A DNA stretch of 64,000 nucleotides from Vulcanisaeta sp. JCM 16159 (GCF_001316265.1 NZ_BBDN01000005.1:117469-181468), one strand, 5' to 3'. Counted from the first letter of the stretch, positions 20,394-30,975 are shown. Notes: a model not told the origin generated them from the letters alone. Translations and numbers: made by a program.

Positions 20394-21130
20394 ATGAAAC
20401 GGAGTGAAACCAGGGATATTTTTCTTAAAGGGCCTGGAGTTAACCAAGAGCTTGTGCTTGTTCTTATTGACCTAGATGGTACCTTGTTGCCCCTCGAGGC
20501 GTGGGACCCCGTGTTCCAGGAAATTAGTATGAGGATAGCTGGTAAAGCCAACGTGGATTGGAGGATTATTTACAGGGCCGCGAAAGACTTGAACAAGGAG
20601 TTAATGAGAAAATTCACAATAAGGCTTTTGATTGGGATCACATATTTGCTGAGGTTGCCCGTAGATTCGGGGTATCCATAGATATCAACGTGAGCGACGT
20701 ATTGATGAAGCACGTGCGCGATTTCAAGCCATTTGATGGTTCCTTGGAATTGCTAAGGTTAATTAGGGATCTGGGGCATGAAGTAGTTATTGCAACCAAT
20801 GGGTTGTATAAGTATCAATCAGTGGTTATTGAGGAGTTAGGGTTTTCTAGGTTCATTGATGGCATTAGGACGCCAGACCTGGTCGGTTGTATTAAGAATT
20901 GCCGCGAATTCTTTAATGGGGCCCAGGTAATGATTGGTGATAACCCACTTTTCGATGTTTACTATCCCGCTTCATTTGGCTTAATGACGGTTTTTGTAGG
21001 TGATTGGGAAAGGAGGTTAAGATATGTAATGGATGTGTGGGATATTGATCTATCCAATGTTAAGCCTACGTATTCCTACAGGGATGTTAGGGAGATGCTC
21101 ATGGCGATACCGGACATATTAAGTCATTGA
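20394..21130 (+). CDS. HAD-superfamily hydrolase (frameshifted)
   Basis: A phosphatase-like HAD protein of about 245 residues with motif I DLDGTLLP near residue 25, a cap, motif II IATNG (Thr), and motif IV MIGDNPLFDV. The frame breaks near 20625, inside the cap, where NKELMRKF continues as NKAFDWDHIF. The start is the ATG at 20394 (MKRSETRD). It is divergent from the secreted protein gene. Archaeal HADs of this type often act on sugar phosphates or phosphoglycolate. The substrate is not inferable here. Confidence 0.85.
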
Positions 21131-21640
21131 TCATGAATGCCCAATAGTTTTACCCCTTACTCTGGTGAAGAATATTGTTATTATGGTAAAGTCTATTATT
21201 ATCATTGCATGCATCACTGTGCAGTAGATGCATAGGGCATGGAGTAGGTAGGTCTCGGTAAATATTAGGTATGGTACTATGACTATGCCGAGAAATCTCC
21301 AGTAAAATAGGGTGTTTATGGACAATGATACCAGGTTAACTGGACCTAGATCATACATTATCACAAGTATTATGTTTACTACAAACCAAATGGCCGCGAG
21401 TAGATCAAGCGGTACCCCGCCTATGTCTGAGTACTTACTTGAGAGTACTCTTTCGCAGTCAATGGTTATTCCTGGGAATGGGGATTTGAATGCTGTACAG
21501 AGTGGTGGTAATTCACGTAGGTAATAATACGTATATATAACCACAGACGATGCAAACAAGCCTATTACTGAGAAAATAAGCATTAGTACTAGCCATGCGC
21601 CCGTTAACCTGCTCATCACCACGTGATCACGACTGCCCAC
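21131..21640 (-). CDS. VKOR-family membrane protein (disulfide bond formation)
   Basis: A vitamin K epoxide reductase homologue of 169 residues (or 161 from the internal MSRLTGAW start). Four membrane helices, the loop cysteines in LPPLC and DCERVLSSKYS, the conserved Ser/Thr of SSKYS and the active-site CIYC at the end of helix 4 are all visible. In archaea VKOR re-oxidises a thioredoxin-like partner and so drives disulfide formation, using quinone. Thermoproteales proteins are known to be disulfide-rich. No partner thioredoxin is adjacent. The gene is convergent with the HAD gene without spacing. Confidence 0.92.
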   Translation of the reverse strand: MGSRDHVVMSRLTGAWLVLMLIFSVIGLFASSVVIYTYYYLRELPPLCTAFKSPFPGITIDCERVLSSKYSDIGGVPLDLLAAIWFVVNIILVIMYDLGPVNLVSLSINTLFYWRFLGIVIVPYLIFTETYLLHALCIYCTVMHAMIIIDFTIITIFFTRVRGKTIGHS

Positions 21641-21733
21641 TTAAATACCCATCTAATAGCGCAATTAATGCATAATTCAATTAATTTCAGTGGACTAATA
21701 AGTTATTAAAGTACTGCATTATGATAAAGCCCA

Positions 21734-23735
21734 ATGACTGAGGTTAGTAAGAGAATAATATTTCATGAATTACTAACACCTGAGGAGGCATTAAGTAAGG
21801 TATTTAACACAGTTAAGATTGAGCCGCTGGGAGCCGAGGTTGTAAGTATTGAGGAGAGTTATGGGAGGGTCTTGGCGAAGGACGTGTACTCGCGTATTGA
21901 TGTACCACCATTCGATAGGGCTACGATGGACGGATTCGCGGTTAGGGCTGAGGATACGTTTGGAGCCGATGAACTCAACCCAGCCAGATTGAAAGTCGTT
22001 GGTGATGTTGAGACAGGGGCTGAGGAACTACCGCAGGTTAATCATGGCGAGGCGGTTGAAATAGCGACTGGTGCCCCAATGCCCCCTGGCGCCAATGCGG
22101 TAGTTATGGTTGAGTATACGAAACGTAGTGGTGATGAATTGGTGATATACCGCTCAGTAACGCCTGGTGAGAATGTGATGTCTGCGGGCTCTGACGTGAT
22201 GATTGGCGAGTTAATACTTAGGAGGTGCACCGTAATTAGGGAGAGGGAGGTCGGCCTGCTTGCGGCCGTTGGTATTGACAGGGTTGAGGTGTTTAGGAGG
22301 CCTAGGGTTGCGGTAATATCCACGGGTAATGAATTGATTAGTCCAGGTAAGGAGTTAGGTCGTGGTAAGATTTATGATATAAACACGTATACGATAGCCC
22401 ACGCCGTTAGATCAATGGGCGCCGAACCGATGATCATGGGTATTGTTAGGGATAACATTAATGAGATGAGAGATGCAGTGAATAGGGCATTGAGCATAAG
22501 CGACCTAGTGCTTCTGTCAGGAGGAACCTCCGCAGGGCTTGCGGACCTAACGTATAGGGTACTCGATGAGATAGGGCCGCCGGGCATAATAATCCATGGC
22601 CTCAAGGTAAAGCCTGGTAAACCCACCGTAGTTGCCGTGTCACGGGATAATAAGTTGGTTATTGGCCTACCTGGATACCCAAGTTCGGCGTTGATGATAT
22701 TCAACATAATAGTTAAGCCGATACTGGCTAGGATGCTGTGCACGGGTGTTGATGAGGTCAGGGTTAAGGCTAAGTTGGCTATTAGGCTGATGGCGCGAAG
22801 GGTAGGAGGCTCTTTACCCAGTTAGCCTAGTTGATACGGGTCATGGGATAGTGGCCTACCCATTACCTGCTGAGTCAGGCGCCATAAGCACGTTGGCCTT
22901 CGCTGATGGTTACATAGCCATTCCCGAAACCGTGGAGTACCTGGAGAGTGGTGATGAGGTGGAGGTGGTCCTATTCACTCATCAGTATATGCCGGCTAAC
23001 CTATACATAATTGGTAGTCATGACCTTGGACTTGACGTGTTAATACCAATGCTGCCGGGCTTTGTTAGGGCTAGGGTAATCAATGTTGGTTCGATGGGTG
23101 GGCTGTACGCTGTTAAGCGCGGTGAGGCTGATGTGGCTGGTCTGCACCTCATTGATGAGGAAACTGGTCAATACAATGTGCCGTACATGGTTAAGTACAG
23201 TGTTAATAATGCCGTTTTAATTAGGGGTTATCTCAGGGAGCAGGGATTGATAGTGCCCAGGGGCAATCCCAAGAACATAAGGAGTGTTGAGGACTTGCTA
23301 AGAGGTGATGTGAGGATTGTTAATAGGAATAGGGGCGCTGGCACAAGATTTCTACTAGACCTGAAGTTGAAGGAGGTAGCGAGTAAGATGGGTGTTAAGT
23401 TCGAGGAGTTAGTGAGGAAGGTGAATGGTTATTACTATGAGGTTAAGACGCACACGGCAGTCGCGGCGGCCGTGGCCCAGGGTAAGGCTGATGCCGGCGT
23501 TGGCATTAGGGCGGCAGCGGCTATGTATGGTCTCGACTTCATACCACTTGGTTGGGAGAGTTATGACTTCGCAATACCCATTGATAGGCTTGAGAAGGAT
23601 AGTGTTAAGGCATTCCTCAGAATGTTAAGGAGTGGCGAGTTTAGGGATGCCTCGGTAAATTACCTGGTTATAAGGTTCCTAATGACATTGGTGAAGTTAT
23701 TTGGAGGGGACAGTAATTTTCAATTTAATTTTTAA
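21734..23735 (+). CDS. moeA: Molybdopterin molybdenumtransferase MoeA fused to a PBP-like domain (frameshifted)
   Basis: Inserts molybdate or tungstate into adenylated molybdopterin. The first ~360 residues are MoeA: PFDRATMDGFAVRAEDT, ATGAPMPPGANAVVMVE, STGNEL.SPG, SGGTSAGLADLTY and GLKVKPGKP...GLPGYPSSALM. After a frameshift near 22830 about 290 more residues follow that resemble a periplasmic-type molybdate/LysR substrate-binding domain (FAIPIDRLE, RNRGAGTRFLLDL, HTAVAAAVAQGKADAG). This MoeA-PBP fusion is well known in archaea. It serves the Mo hydroxylase at 695 and similar enzymes. The ORF starts at the ATG preceding TEVSKRI. Confidence 0.92.
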
Positions 23736-23751
23736 TTCAATGCCATAATGA

Positions 23752-25264
23752 TTACTTAATGGGTAGCCTATCTACGAAGTAAACCCTCCTAAGCTTCTTA
23801 TAAAACGCTACTCTGGAATTTACGAAATCAATCAATTCCTTTTCAGACACCTTACCCTATATTCATCATGCAGTACTACGTAGGCCATGGGTAATTGACC
23901 AATGCTTGGGTCCTTGGCTTGCTCACCGGTTACGTAGGTCTCCTTAACGGCTGGGTGCTTCATCAATATTATCTCCAGGTCCCGTGGGAATATTGGGTAA
24001 CCCTTGTACTTAATCATCATCTTCTTAACGCCCCTGAAGTAAAGTAAGTCCTCATCATCCATAACCATTAAGTCACCGGTCAATAACCAACCATTATGAA
24101 AGGCCTTCCTCGTGTCATCAGGGTCCGAGTAACCCTTCATCACCCAGGGAGCCCTTGCCGCCAACTCACCAACACTGCCCACGCCCAACTCCTTGGATGG
24201 GTCGTTTAGGTCAACAATCTTTAACTCGGCGCCTGGTATTGCCGAGCCAACCATGCCAGTCACATCCTTATATTTGATCGGCTGTACTGTGAGTACGTAC
24301 GCCTCAGTTAAGCCGTAGAACTGCACAAGCGGCACACCAAACCTCTGGTAAAACCCTAACTGGGTCGCTGGTGGTAATGGCGCAGCTGCCGAGAGGGTTA
24401 GCCTCAATGACGATAATGCATTGGGGCTTAAGTCCTTATTATTAAGTACTGGATTATTAAGTATCTGGTCAAACATTAAAGGCACACCTGCAAACACGGT
24501 TATTCCATACCTACGTATTAACTCAGGCGTGTCCTTGGCATCGAAGTACTTGGCAATAACGGCCTTGGCCCCCCTCACGAAGGCCGACATGAGCCAGTAA
24601 GACCGAGTATGTGGGATAGCTGGGCAACTACAAGTACAGAGTCCTTGGGGCTTAGTCCTATCGCCTCACCAAACGCGTAAGGCCCTGAATATAGGCTAAA
24701 GTACGTATGCCAAACCTGCATTGTTCTTCCAGCAATACCCGCATAGTAATAGATTAATCCAACATCATCACCCCTAACCTCAGCCGGCCTAAAGCCTGTT
24801 ATGGAACCACTGCCTAGTAGTTCCTGAAAGCTTAATACACCCTGTCCAGAGACGCCAACACCAACAACCCTATACTTGGATAAAACGGCGATCTTCCTCT
24901 CAATGACCGATTTATCGGTAATGACGACCTTAGGAACCGAATCACCTAGTTGGTAATCAAGATCCTCAGATATGGTTAATGGGTCTATGAGAACTGCCGA
25001 TGCGCCAAGCATCCATACTGCAAATAATGAGATTACGGCCTCGATACTATTGTTCATAACTACGGCAACCTTATCCCCATAACCAACATCAAGTATGTCT
25101 AAGGAGTTGGCTAATTTGGCTGACGATTTATAAAGATTCTCATACGTTAATGATAGGCCATGTTCGTTGATTAGGAACGTATCGTGAGGGCGTACTTTCA
25201 GGTAATTAAGCAGCGCATCAACGGGGTTTTGGTATGGATAGCGTAGTTTCATAACCATAGACAA
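23752..25264 (-). CDS. AMP-forming acyl-CoA ligase-like protein with atypical P-loop (two frameshifts)
   Basis: About 503 residues of the ANL superfamily. Conserved parts: LTYENLYKSSAKLANSL, FAGVPLMFDQIL, LTLSAAAPLPP, VQFYGLTEAYV (A4), GWLLTGDLMVMDDED (A7 with TGD), FRGVKKMMIKYKGYPIFPRDLE (hinge and CoA-switch). The phosphate loop, normally like TSGTTGxPKG, reads YYAGIAGRTMQVWHT, lacking the Ser/Thr-rich part and lysine. Breaks occur near 24582 and 23850. The tail ends RRVYFVDRLPIK. The frame begins with a TTG, and an ATG six bases later (MVMKLRYPYQ) is equally possible. Substrate unknown, likely an aryl or medium-chain acid. Confidence 0.85.
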
Positions 25265-25318
25265 TGCACCATAGAGGCTCTCATATTACTCGGTATTGAC
25301 CAATAGGATGCCCGGTTA

Positions 25319-25432
25319 ATGGATAATAACGAGACCAAGGTCAGGTACGTCATTGAATATCCGTCAGAGCTAAGGCCCCATTTTGTGACTAGTCGTCTTA
25401 TAAATGCCTTAATTACTGCCATAATTCAATAG
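25319..25432 (+). CDS. Possible small protein of 37 residues
   Basis: A short frame, ATG to TAG, with balanced composition (KVRYVIEYPSELRPHFV then a hydrophobic SRLINALITAII). It is divergent from the acyl-CoA ligase and could be a genuine small protein, a remnant, or chance. No family is recognised. The 230 bp that follow up to 25632 are AT-rich and hold no gene that I can see. Confidence 0.25.
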   Translation: MDNNETKVRYVIEYPSELRPHFVTSRLINALITAIIQ

Positions 25433-25632
25433 GTAATACCCGAGCTTAAAAGCATTGTTTCTTTAAGGAAGTAGTCACTAATGTTAATAATTATTTTATG
25501 TTGGTCGTGAAGCAGTCATTTTCAGTTAACTTAATATTCCAATAAGTATGAATTATATCAACTAGAAATCTCTGAAATCTATAATTAATATTACTATTTA
25601 ATTCCGAATTATATTGTTATCTAGACAAACAA

Positions 25633-25642
25633 GTATTTAAAC
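25633..25642 (+). promoter_or_regulatory. TATA box of the glutamate-synthase-like gene
   Basis: GTATTTAAAC lies 24-33 bp before the ATG at 25666. This spacing is what leaderless archaeal transcripts need, supporting that ATG as the start. Confidence 0.55.
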
Positions 25643-25665
25643 ATAAATCAGGGCATTGCTGTTCA

Positions 25666-27046
25666 ATGATAATTGACATTGCCCGATTAATCGTAAGACT
25701 TAGGGCTTATTGGGTGTCGATTAGAGGCCTTAAGGAGTTTATTGAGGATTACCCATTCGATGAGATCGCTCTTAAGGCTCTTAAGGGTCGCGGTGCAGTT
25801 TACCCATTTGGGGAGGTGGCTACGTATGGATCGGCGTTGCTTGGTTCAGGGGTTTACGATAAGAGGGGATTTCCAAGGGTTAAGACCCTGGATAACTCAA
25901 TAATATTACTGCCACCGGCATTTACGCCAAAAAGGCTTGAGAAGATGGCTGAGCTTCTTCGGGAGCCCACTTTCATGGACGTGAACCTAGAAGGTTCATT
26001 GGGTGGTTTTAAGGTTTCCATGCCCATAGTCGTCGGTTCAATGGGCTCCACGGCAGTGGCCAGTAAGTTTAGCCTTGAGATCGCCAGGGCAGCGGCTAAG
26101 GCGGGTATTGTCATGGGTATTGGGGAGAACGTAGCCACGGTTAGGGGCTACTCGAGGAGGTACACGAGGGGTCACCCAAGCTTTAAGGAGAGGTTGATGG
26201 CGTACTTAACGAATGTTGATAAGTATGGTGGGGTTATTATTCAGCAGAACGTGGAGGATGCGTATGATGAGCTTTGGAATAAGGTGTATAGTGATAAGGA
26301 TGTTGAGCCGTACATAGAGGAGGGTCTCGTTGGTTTCGAGATTAAGATGGGGCAGGGGGCAAAGCCTGGACTTGGCGGTGTAATTAAGATCCCGAGGGAG
26401 GAGGCAATTAGGCTTAAGGCTAAGTACCACTTTGAGGTGGATCCTGAGAAGGTTAAGGATAAGTTCATAACCAGGTACTCAGTGCCTGGCACGTACACTG
26501 AGGACATACTCAGGGTATGATTAGGTTCATGAAGACGGCATACCCAAGGGCGAGGATTTGGATCAAGCTTGGCCCATATAGGGACGTGGATAGAGTCATT
26601 AGCATAGCCCATGAGGAGGGCGCCCACGCCGTGGTTATTGATGGAAAGGAGGGAGGTACTGGGATGGCGCTTCAGTGGCCATGAAGGACCTGGGCTACCC
26701 AACCATAGTGGCTCTTAAGAAGGTACGTGATGCCAGGAGGCTAGGTATAACGGACATATCCCTATTACTCGCCGGCAGGCTCTACAATGGTTCGCATGTG
26801 GTTAAGGCCATGGCCCTGGGAGCCAGCGGCGCTTACATGGCTAGGCCGTTCCTCATAGCGGCGATGGTTAAGGGCGAGGGGGGCGTTCTAAACTACATAG
26901 AGGCTGTTAAGGAGGAGATGCAGATGCTGGTATCCGCATTGGGCAAGTACGACATTAAGGAGGTTAGTACAGAGGATGTTGCGGCAATCGATAAGGACAT
27001 CGCCGAGATGTTTGGAATACAGTATGTCTACTCACCCTCGTTTTAA
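25666..27046 (+). CDS. Glutamate synthase-like FMN domain protein (two frameshifts)
   Basis: A stand-alone glutamate-synthase central/FMN-binding domain protein of about 460 residues. Visible blocks: TFMDVNLEGSLGGFKVSMP, VVGSMGSTAVASKFSLEIA, GIVMGIGENVATVRGYS, FEIKMGQGAKPGLGGV, IWIKLGPYRDVDRV, VIDGKEGGTG, LLLAGRLYNGSHVVKAMALG. These form the TIM-barrel that binds FMN and 2-oxoglutarate in GltB. Breaks lie near 26515 (IAL... to MIRFMKTAYP) and 26665 (GGTGMAPS with one base lost). The glutaminase and Fe-S NADPH subunits are not next to it. Archaeal homologues of this short form are annotated as glutamate synthase large-subunit domain 2. The true electron donor is unknown. Confidence 0.87.
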
Positions 27047-27075
27047 TACGGTCTAACTTAATAAGCTGGTTCTCT

Positions 27076-27961
27076 TTGGCGTATACCGTGAACCTAAGGG
27101 CACTTATTAGGCTTTCCAGGATTGAGCATGGAATATTAACAAGCCTAATCACCATTGCGTCATACGTAGTAGCCGGTGGTAGGAGCAGCGTGGCCATGGT
27201 GCTACTCTTCCTCTCATCGTTACTTACGGAGGTATTTCTCTTCGCAACAAATGACATTTACAATATTGAGGAGGATAAGATCAATAGGCCGGACGCACCA
27301 CTTGTACGTGGCGAGGTCACCATTAAGGAAGCCTGGGTATTATCACTATTATCCGTAACTATTGCAGTGCTATTGAATGCGCTGGGTATTGCGCTCGGCC
27401 ACCTAATGGTTTGGAGTATCGTCATACTAATCATGGCTATAGTACTTGGTTTTTCCTATAATTATGGGTTGAAGAGGGTCATTGTCGTGAACAATCTCCT
27501 TGTGGCGTTAACGTCATCACTAACATTCATATATGGATTATACGCAGCCACATCAACACCACCAACACTCAACCTACCCTATCTGCTCCTCATGGTTTCC
27601 TTCCTGGCCACGATGTAGGGAGTTGGTTAAGGGCGCCATTGATGTTGCGGGTGATGTCAGGGCTGGTGTCAGGACTGTGGCCAATGTTCACGGGGTCAGA
27701 ACAGCATTGGTTCTGGCGGTAGTATTCACGTTAATTGCCGTTTTCATATCACCATTAATAATCATTTACGATACCAAGGAACCTTACGGATTAGTTTTAT
27801 CGATAGGTGTGTTGATAACGGATATCATGCTCACATACGCATCAATAATGCTTCTGAGGAATAATAACTACATGCATAGGTTTAGGTTTTTGTCTCTTGG
27901 GGCCATGGCAGTAACGATTGTGGCCTACCTGATACTTGCGTTAATATTGATGATTCACTAA
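27076..27961 (+). CDS. UbiA-family prenyltransferase, probably digeranylgeranylglyceryl phosphate synthase (frameshifted)
   Basis: A membrane prenyltransferase of about 295 residues with eight or nine hydrophobic helices. The first Asp-rich motif is NDIYNIEEDKINRPDAPLV (Mg-diphosphate binding), and the second is seen after the break as ELVKGAIDVAGDVRAG. A frameshift lies near 27617. The frame starts at a TTG. UbiA members in archaea include DGGGP synthase, which adds the second geranylgeranyl chain to the glycerol phosphate lipid. CDP-archaeol synthase, the next pathway enzyme, is 340 bp away on the other strand, which favours that assignment over a quinone or haem role. The stop overlaps the convergent atpF by 4 bp. 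Confidence 0.85.
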
Positions 27962-28257
27962 ATCCCAAGGACACTTCGGAGAATTGCCAGGTAATTTACC
28001 TCCTTAAACCTCATTTCCTTAAATGACGGTATTTCAATGAGCATGGGCTTCCTCATCTTCATCCTCATCTTATCGAAGTCCTCCCTAACCCTATCCACGA
28101 GGTTACTCGTTATCAATATCGCGCCAACACCCTCCTCAAGACTTAACTCACTAATCACTGATAGTATATTCTCGCTTTCACCAACTACCCTACCCTCAAA
28201 CCCAAGTAACCTGAAGGTATAGACCGTGTGTTCATCACCAAGTACTACTGCACGCAC
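27958..28257 (-). CDS. atpF: A-type ATP synthase subunit F
   Basis: 99 residues of the V/A-ATPase F subunit: VVLGDEHTVYTFRLLGFEGR (Rossmann-like start), EEGVGAILITSNLVDRV and the closing PMLIEIPSFKE. Subunit F sits on the central stalk and couples the catalytic head to rotation. Here it stands apart from atpE and atpA (32 kb) and on the opposite strand, so the ATPase genes are dispersed, as is common in Thermoproteales. The frame is intact. Confidence 0.9.
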   Translation of the reverse strand: MRAVVLGDEHTVYTFRLLGFEGRVVGESENILSVISELSLEEGVGAILITSNLVDRVREDFDKMRMKMRKPMLIEIPSFKEMRFKEVNYLAILRSVLGI

Positions 28258-28300
28258 GCGTTCTCAATCTATAAGGCATCTTTTAAAGTTAATTACATCA

Positions 28301-28840
28301 TCACCAAGGCTCCCTCTTAAGCCCTAGGAGGTAAGCTATTGTGTTTGTGGCTAAGTGTATCGGCGGCGTTATCAATACGGCAATCACCACGTAAATCACC
28401 TTTAAGGCGCTTGGTTGAACGAGCCATAAAGCCAGCAATGCCGCCAGTAGGAAGTCAAGTTGGTCAAGCAATGGCGCCGGTGCCCCACGGGGCAAGCCAA
28501 GCCTCCTCTTAATGAACGCCCCGAGCAAGTCACCCAGTAAAGCCGCAATGCACATTACGAATACAGCCAATGAGTTTGGGAGTTCTGAGGCGATATTTAC
28601 AGCCCTGGTTACCATGATGTACGTAAACTCACCAATTACGAAACCAGCCAATAGACCCGTGATGAAACCCTCATAAGTCTTCCCATCACCAAAAAGCCTT
28701 CTCCCATCAATGAAATTCCTACCAAGATCTATGGGCGTCCTACGCCTAAACACCTTACTGGCAATTACGGGCGTTGCATTGGCGACGTACGGAGGCCAAA
28801 TAATCAGTAACGTAATTATGAAGTCCCAAAGTAAGCTCAC
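28301..28840 (-). CDS. carS: CDP-archaeol synthase
   Basis: 179 residues of the CarS/DUF46 family, which uses CTP to activate digeranylgeranylglyceryl phosphate to CDP-archaeol. Five hydrophobic helices are visible, with the conserved loops PYVANATPVI, DGRRLFGDGKTYEGF and GDLLGAFIKRRLGLPRGAPAP...DQLDF, the active-site regions of the family. The sequence is intact. Neighbour UbiA probably makes its substrate. A 3' overlap with no other gene is seen, and the zinc-finger gene starts upstream on the same strand within 6 bp. Confidence 0.92.
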   Translation of the reverse strand: MSLLWDFIITLLIIWPPYVANATPVIASKVFRRRTPIDLGRNFIDGRRLFGDGKTYEGFITGLLAGFVIGEFTYIMVTRAVNIASELPNSLAVFVMCIAALLGDLLGAFIKRRLGLPRGAPAPLLDQLDFLLAALLALWLVQPSALKVIYVVIAVLITPPIHLATNTIAYLLGLKREPW

Positions 28841-28846
28841 ACGTAA

Positions 28847-29238
28847 TCACTCGAGACCATGCCTCTTGATTAGGTGCGTTATCGCGGAGTTCTTCGTTAT
28901 GAATTCCTGACCGCACACGAGGCAGTAGTAAACATCCATCCCATTACGCCTAACCGAAACTATCAAGTGCTCCTTAATGTGCCTAAGGAATGCCCCTTCA
29001 CCACTCAATTTCGCGCCACATATATCACATGTTATTGTTTTACCGCCGACCCTGCCATGCCTGCGCATGTGGGTGACGAAGGAGTTTGCATCAACTCAGC
29101 ACCGCACTTTGGGCACTTCAGCCTGGGCCTTGGCGACGCCTTGATTATTGCATCAACTACCTTATTAACATCCTCACCCATGTAATCACATAGTGGGCAT
29201 ACCACGATCTTAGTCAATGCCTTGGCCACAGCGCTCAT
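28847..29238 (-). CDS. Zinc-finger protein with C-terminal C2H2 fingers (frameshifted)
   Basis: About 130 residues. The order is an N-terminal CPLCDYMG and CPKCGAEL zinc ribbon, a break near 29055 (where AELM continues in another frame), then CDICGAKL...FLRHIKEH and YYCLVCGQEF...AITHLIKRH, two C2H2-like fingers. Such archaeal proteins may bind DNA or RNA, but this one has no assigned role. It ends 6 bp before carS, so the two may be co-transcribed. Confidence 0.75.
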
Positions 29239-29293
29239 AGTCGTGAGAACCCTAACTAACTTACTTTTTAAGTTCTAACACTCAATCCAAGTA

Positions 29294-29839
29294 ATGGGTA
29301 GGGTCGTAGGCCTTGCGATGCCCAGGTGGGACTTAGGTACAGTGGGTTACGTGGCTGGTTCACCCGTTGAAATCGATAAAGCATACTCGGAGCTGTTCCT
29401 GCGTTGTTACCCAACCACTGTGGATATGACTAGGGAAATGGATAGTAAGGTCTCCTGCATAATCAATGTAATTAGAAGAGGATTGCCAATAAATAGTGTT
29501 GTGTTTTTGCTTGATCCATACGGCATTGCCAATGATGTAGGTACTAAGCACGGTATCAGGAGGGAGCTCATTCTAGATGGTGTGTATTCATGGTTCATTA
29601 ATTACCTAAGGAGTAATGGCTTTCTTAGTGATGAGGATATTGTGGAGCTTGACCAGGAATTATCAATATTAATGCCTAGGATTAAGGCCAGGGTGGGTGG
29701 CTATGCCAGTATGATAGCTAGTGCCATAGCAACGATTGTGATGGTTAGGAGGGTTAGAATTAATGAACTACCTATTAGGATGGTTGATATTCGCAACGAC
29801 GCCATTAATTACGTAATGAGAGCTTTCCCAAGTCATTAA
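29294..29839 (+). CDS. Unknown protein, 181 residues
   Basis: An intact frame with normal composition, starting MGRVVGLAMPRWDLGTVGYV. The middle is amphipathic helical (IRRELILDGVYSWFINYL), followed by a glycine-containing hydrophobic helix (GGYASMIASAIATIVMV) and ending MRAFPSH. No signal peptide. I do not recognise the family. It is divergent from the zinc-finger gene and 130 bp upstream of the DUF35 pair. Confidence 0.7.
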   Translation: MGRVVGLAMPRWDLGTVGYVAGSPVEIDKAYSELFLRCYPTTVDMTREMDSKVSCIINVIRRGLPINSVVFLLDPYGIANDVGTKHGIRRELILDGVYSWFINYLRSNGFLSDEDIVELDQELSILMPRIKARVGGYASMIASAIATIVMVRRVRINELPIRMVDIRNDAINYVMRAFPSH

Positions 29840-29973
29840 TCAGCATTTCCGGCGGTCAATCATTTATCAGGCAAATGCCTCCTCATCACCGTATACCGGC
29901 ATCATCAGTAATTTATAAGGCCTTTGTGATGTTAGGGTGATCCTTAAATACAGCCTTATTAATTACCTAAGCT

Positions 29974-30486
29974 ATGGTAGGGGGTACGCCGATTAAGGAG
30001 AGCGACATTAAGAACTACCCTCATGAGGTGTGGACTAAGTCATTTCAATACAATGTAACCGCCGGCACTGCCTATTCAAGGTTTCTTGAGGGTTTAAAGA
30101 ATGGTAAGATTTACGGCACGTACTGCAGCAGCTGTGGTCACGTGTTTGTGCCGCCAAAGATGTACTGCCCGTACTGCTTCAAGCCTGTGGATGGTTGGGT
30201 TGAGGTTAAGGATGAGGGCACAGTAATTACTGCAGTGGTTAGTTACATAAGTGCTACGAGGGAGCCGCTTAAGGAGCCTAGGGTTGTTGGTGTAATTAAG
30301 CTCGACGTGCCTGGCAAGGAGTTTAGTGAGCATAGGTTCCCCGGCATAATGCATTACCTATGTGTTGACCCTGAGGATGTTAAGTCAATGAAGGTATTTG
30401 GCATGAGGGTTAAGGCTCGGTGGAAGCCGGCTAATCAAAGGGCGGGCTCTGTTCTTGATATTGAGTGCTTCGAGCCTGTGAGGTGA
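29974..30486 (+). CDS. DUF35 / OB-fold acyl-CoA-associated zinc-ribbon protein (1)
   Basis: 170 residues with an N-terminal helical segment, rubredoxin-like zinc ribbon YCSSCGHVFVPPKMYCPYC (about 50-70) and an OB-fold (EVKDEGTVITAVVSYI...IKLDVPG). DUF35 proteins bind acyl-CoA thiolases: in archaea they bridge acetoacetyl-CoA thiolase and HMG-CoA synthase in mevalonate synthesis, or accompany SCPx-type thiolases. Neither partner is in the window. The TGA overlaps the ATG of the second DUF35 gene by one base, so the two are translated from one mRNA. Confidence 0.88.
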   Translation: MVGGTPIKESDIKNYPHEVWTKSFQYNVTAGTAYSRFLEGLKNGKIYGTYCSSCGHVFVPPKMYCPYCFKPVDGWVEVKDEGTVITAVVSYISATREPLKEPRVVGVIKLDVPGKEFSEHRFPGIMHYLCVDPEDVKSMKVFGMRVKARWKPANQRAGSVLDIECFEPVR

Positions 30487-30958
30487 TGGGCATGTCCTTC
30501 GAGAAGATAAATGTTAATAGGGATATTAGGCATTGGCTCCATACAATCGAGCAGGGTTATAGGTATACGGCCGGTCCAATAGGTACTAAGTTCCTTGAGG
30601 CCTTAAGGCCGGTAAATTGCTCGCCGGTAAATGCCCAGTTTGTGGTAGGTTATTAATGCCCCCAAAGGCCTTTTGTCAGCATGATTTTGCCGAGATTAAG
30701 GAATTAGTTGAGATAGCGCCTGTGGGTGTTGTTAGGACCTACACCGTGGTCTACGAGGACTCATACGGAAATAAGTTGCCTAAGCCTGTGATCATTGGCT
30801 TCATAGAGTTCCCAGGGGTCACTGGCGGCCTTGTTCACTACATAATTAATGTTGAGCCAGGTAACGTTAGGGTTGGGCTTAAGGTTAGGCCCGTGTTTAG
30901 GCCTGAGAATGAGAGGAGGGGTTCCATGACGGATATCGCCGGTTTTGAGCCTATCTAG
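30486..30958 (+). CDS. DUF35 / OB-fold acyl-CoA-associated zinc-ribbon protein (2) (frameshifted)
   Basis: About 157 residues, same architecture as the preceding gene: helical N-terminus, ribbon KCPVCGRLLMPPKAFCQHD (with His-Asp replacing the last CxxC pair), OB-fold VGVVRTYTVVYEDSYG...GFIEFPG. One frameshift near 30609 joins ...KFLEALR to GKLLAGKCPVC. Two DUF35 proteins in a row may act on different thiolases or form a heterodimer. The terminal half of the ribbon lacks one Cys, so zinc binding may be altered. Confidence 0.85.
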
Positions 30959-30975
30959 GGCTAATGAATGACAAA

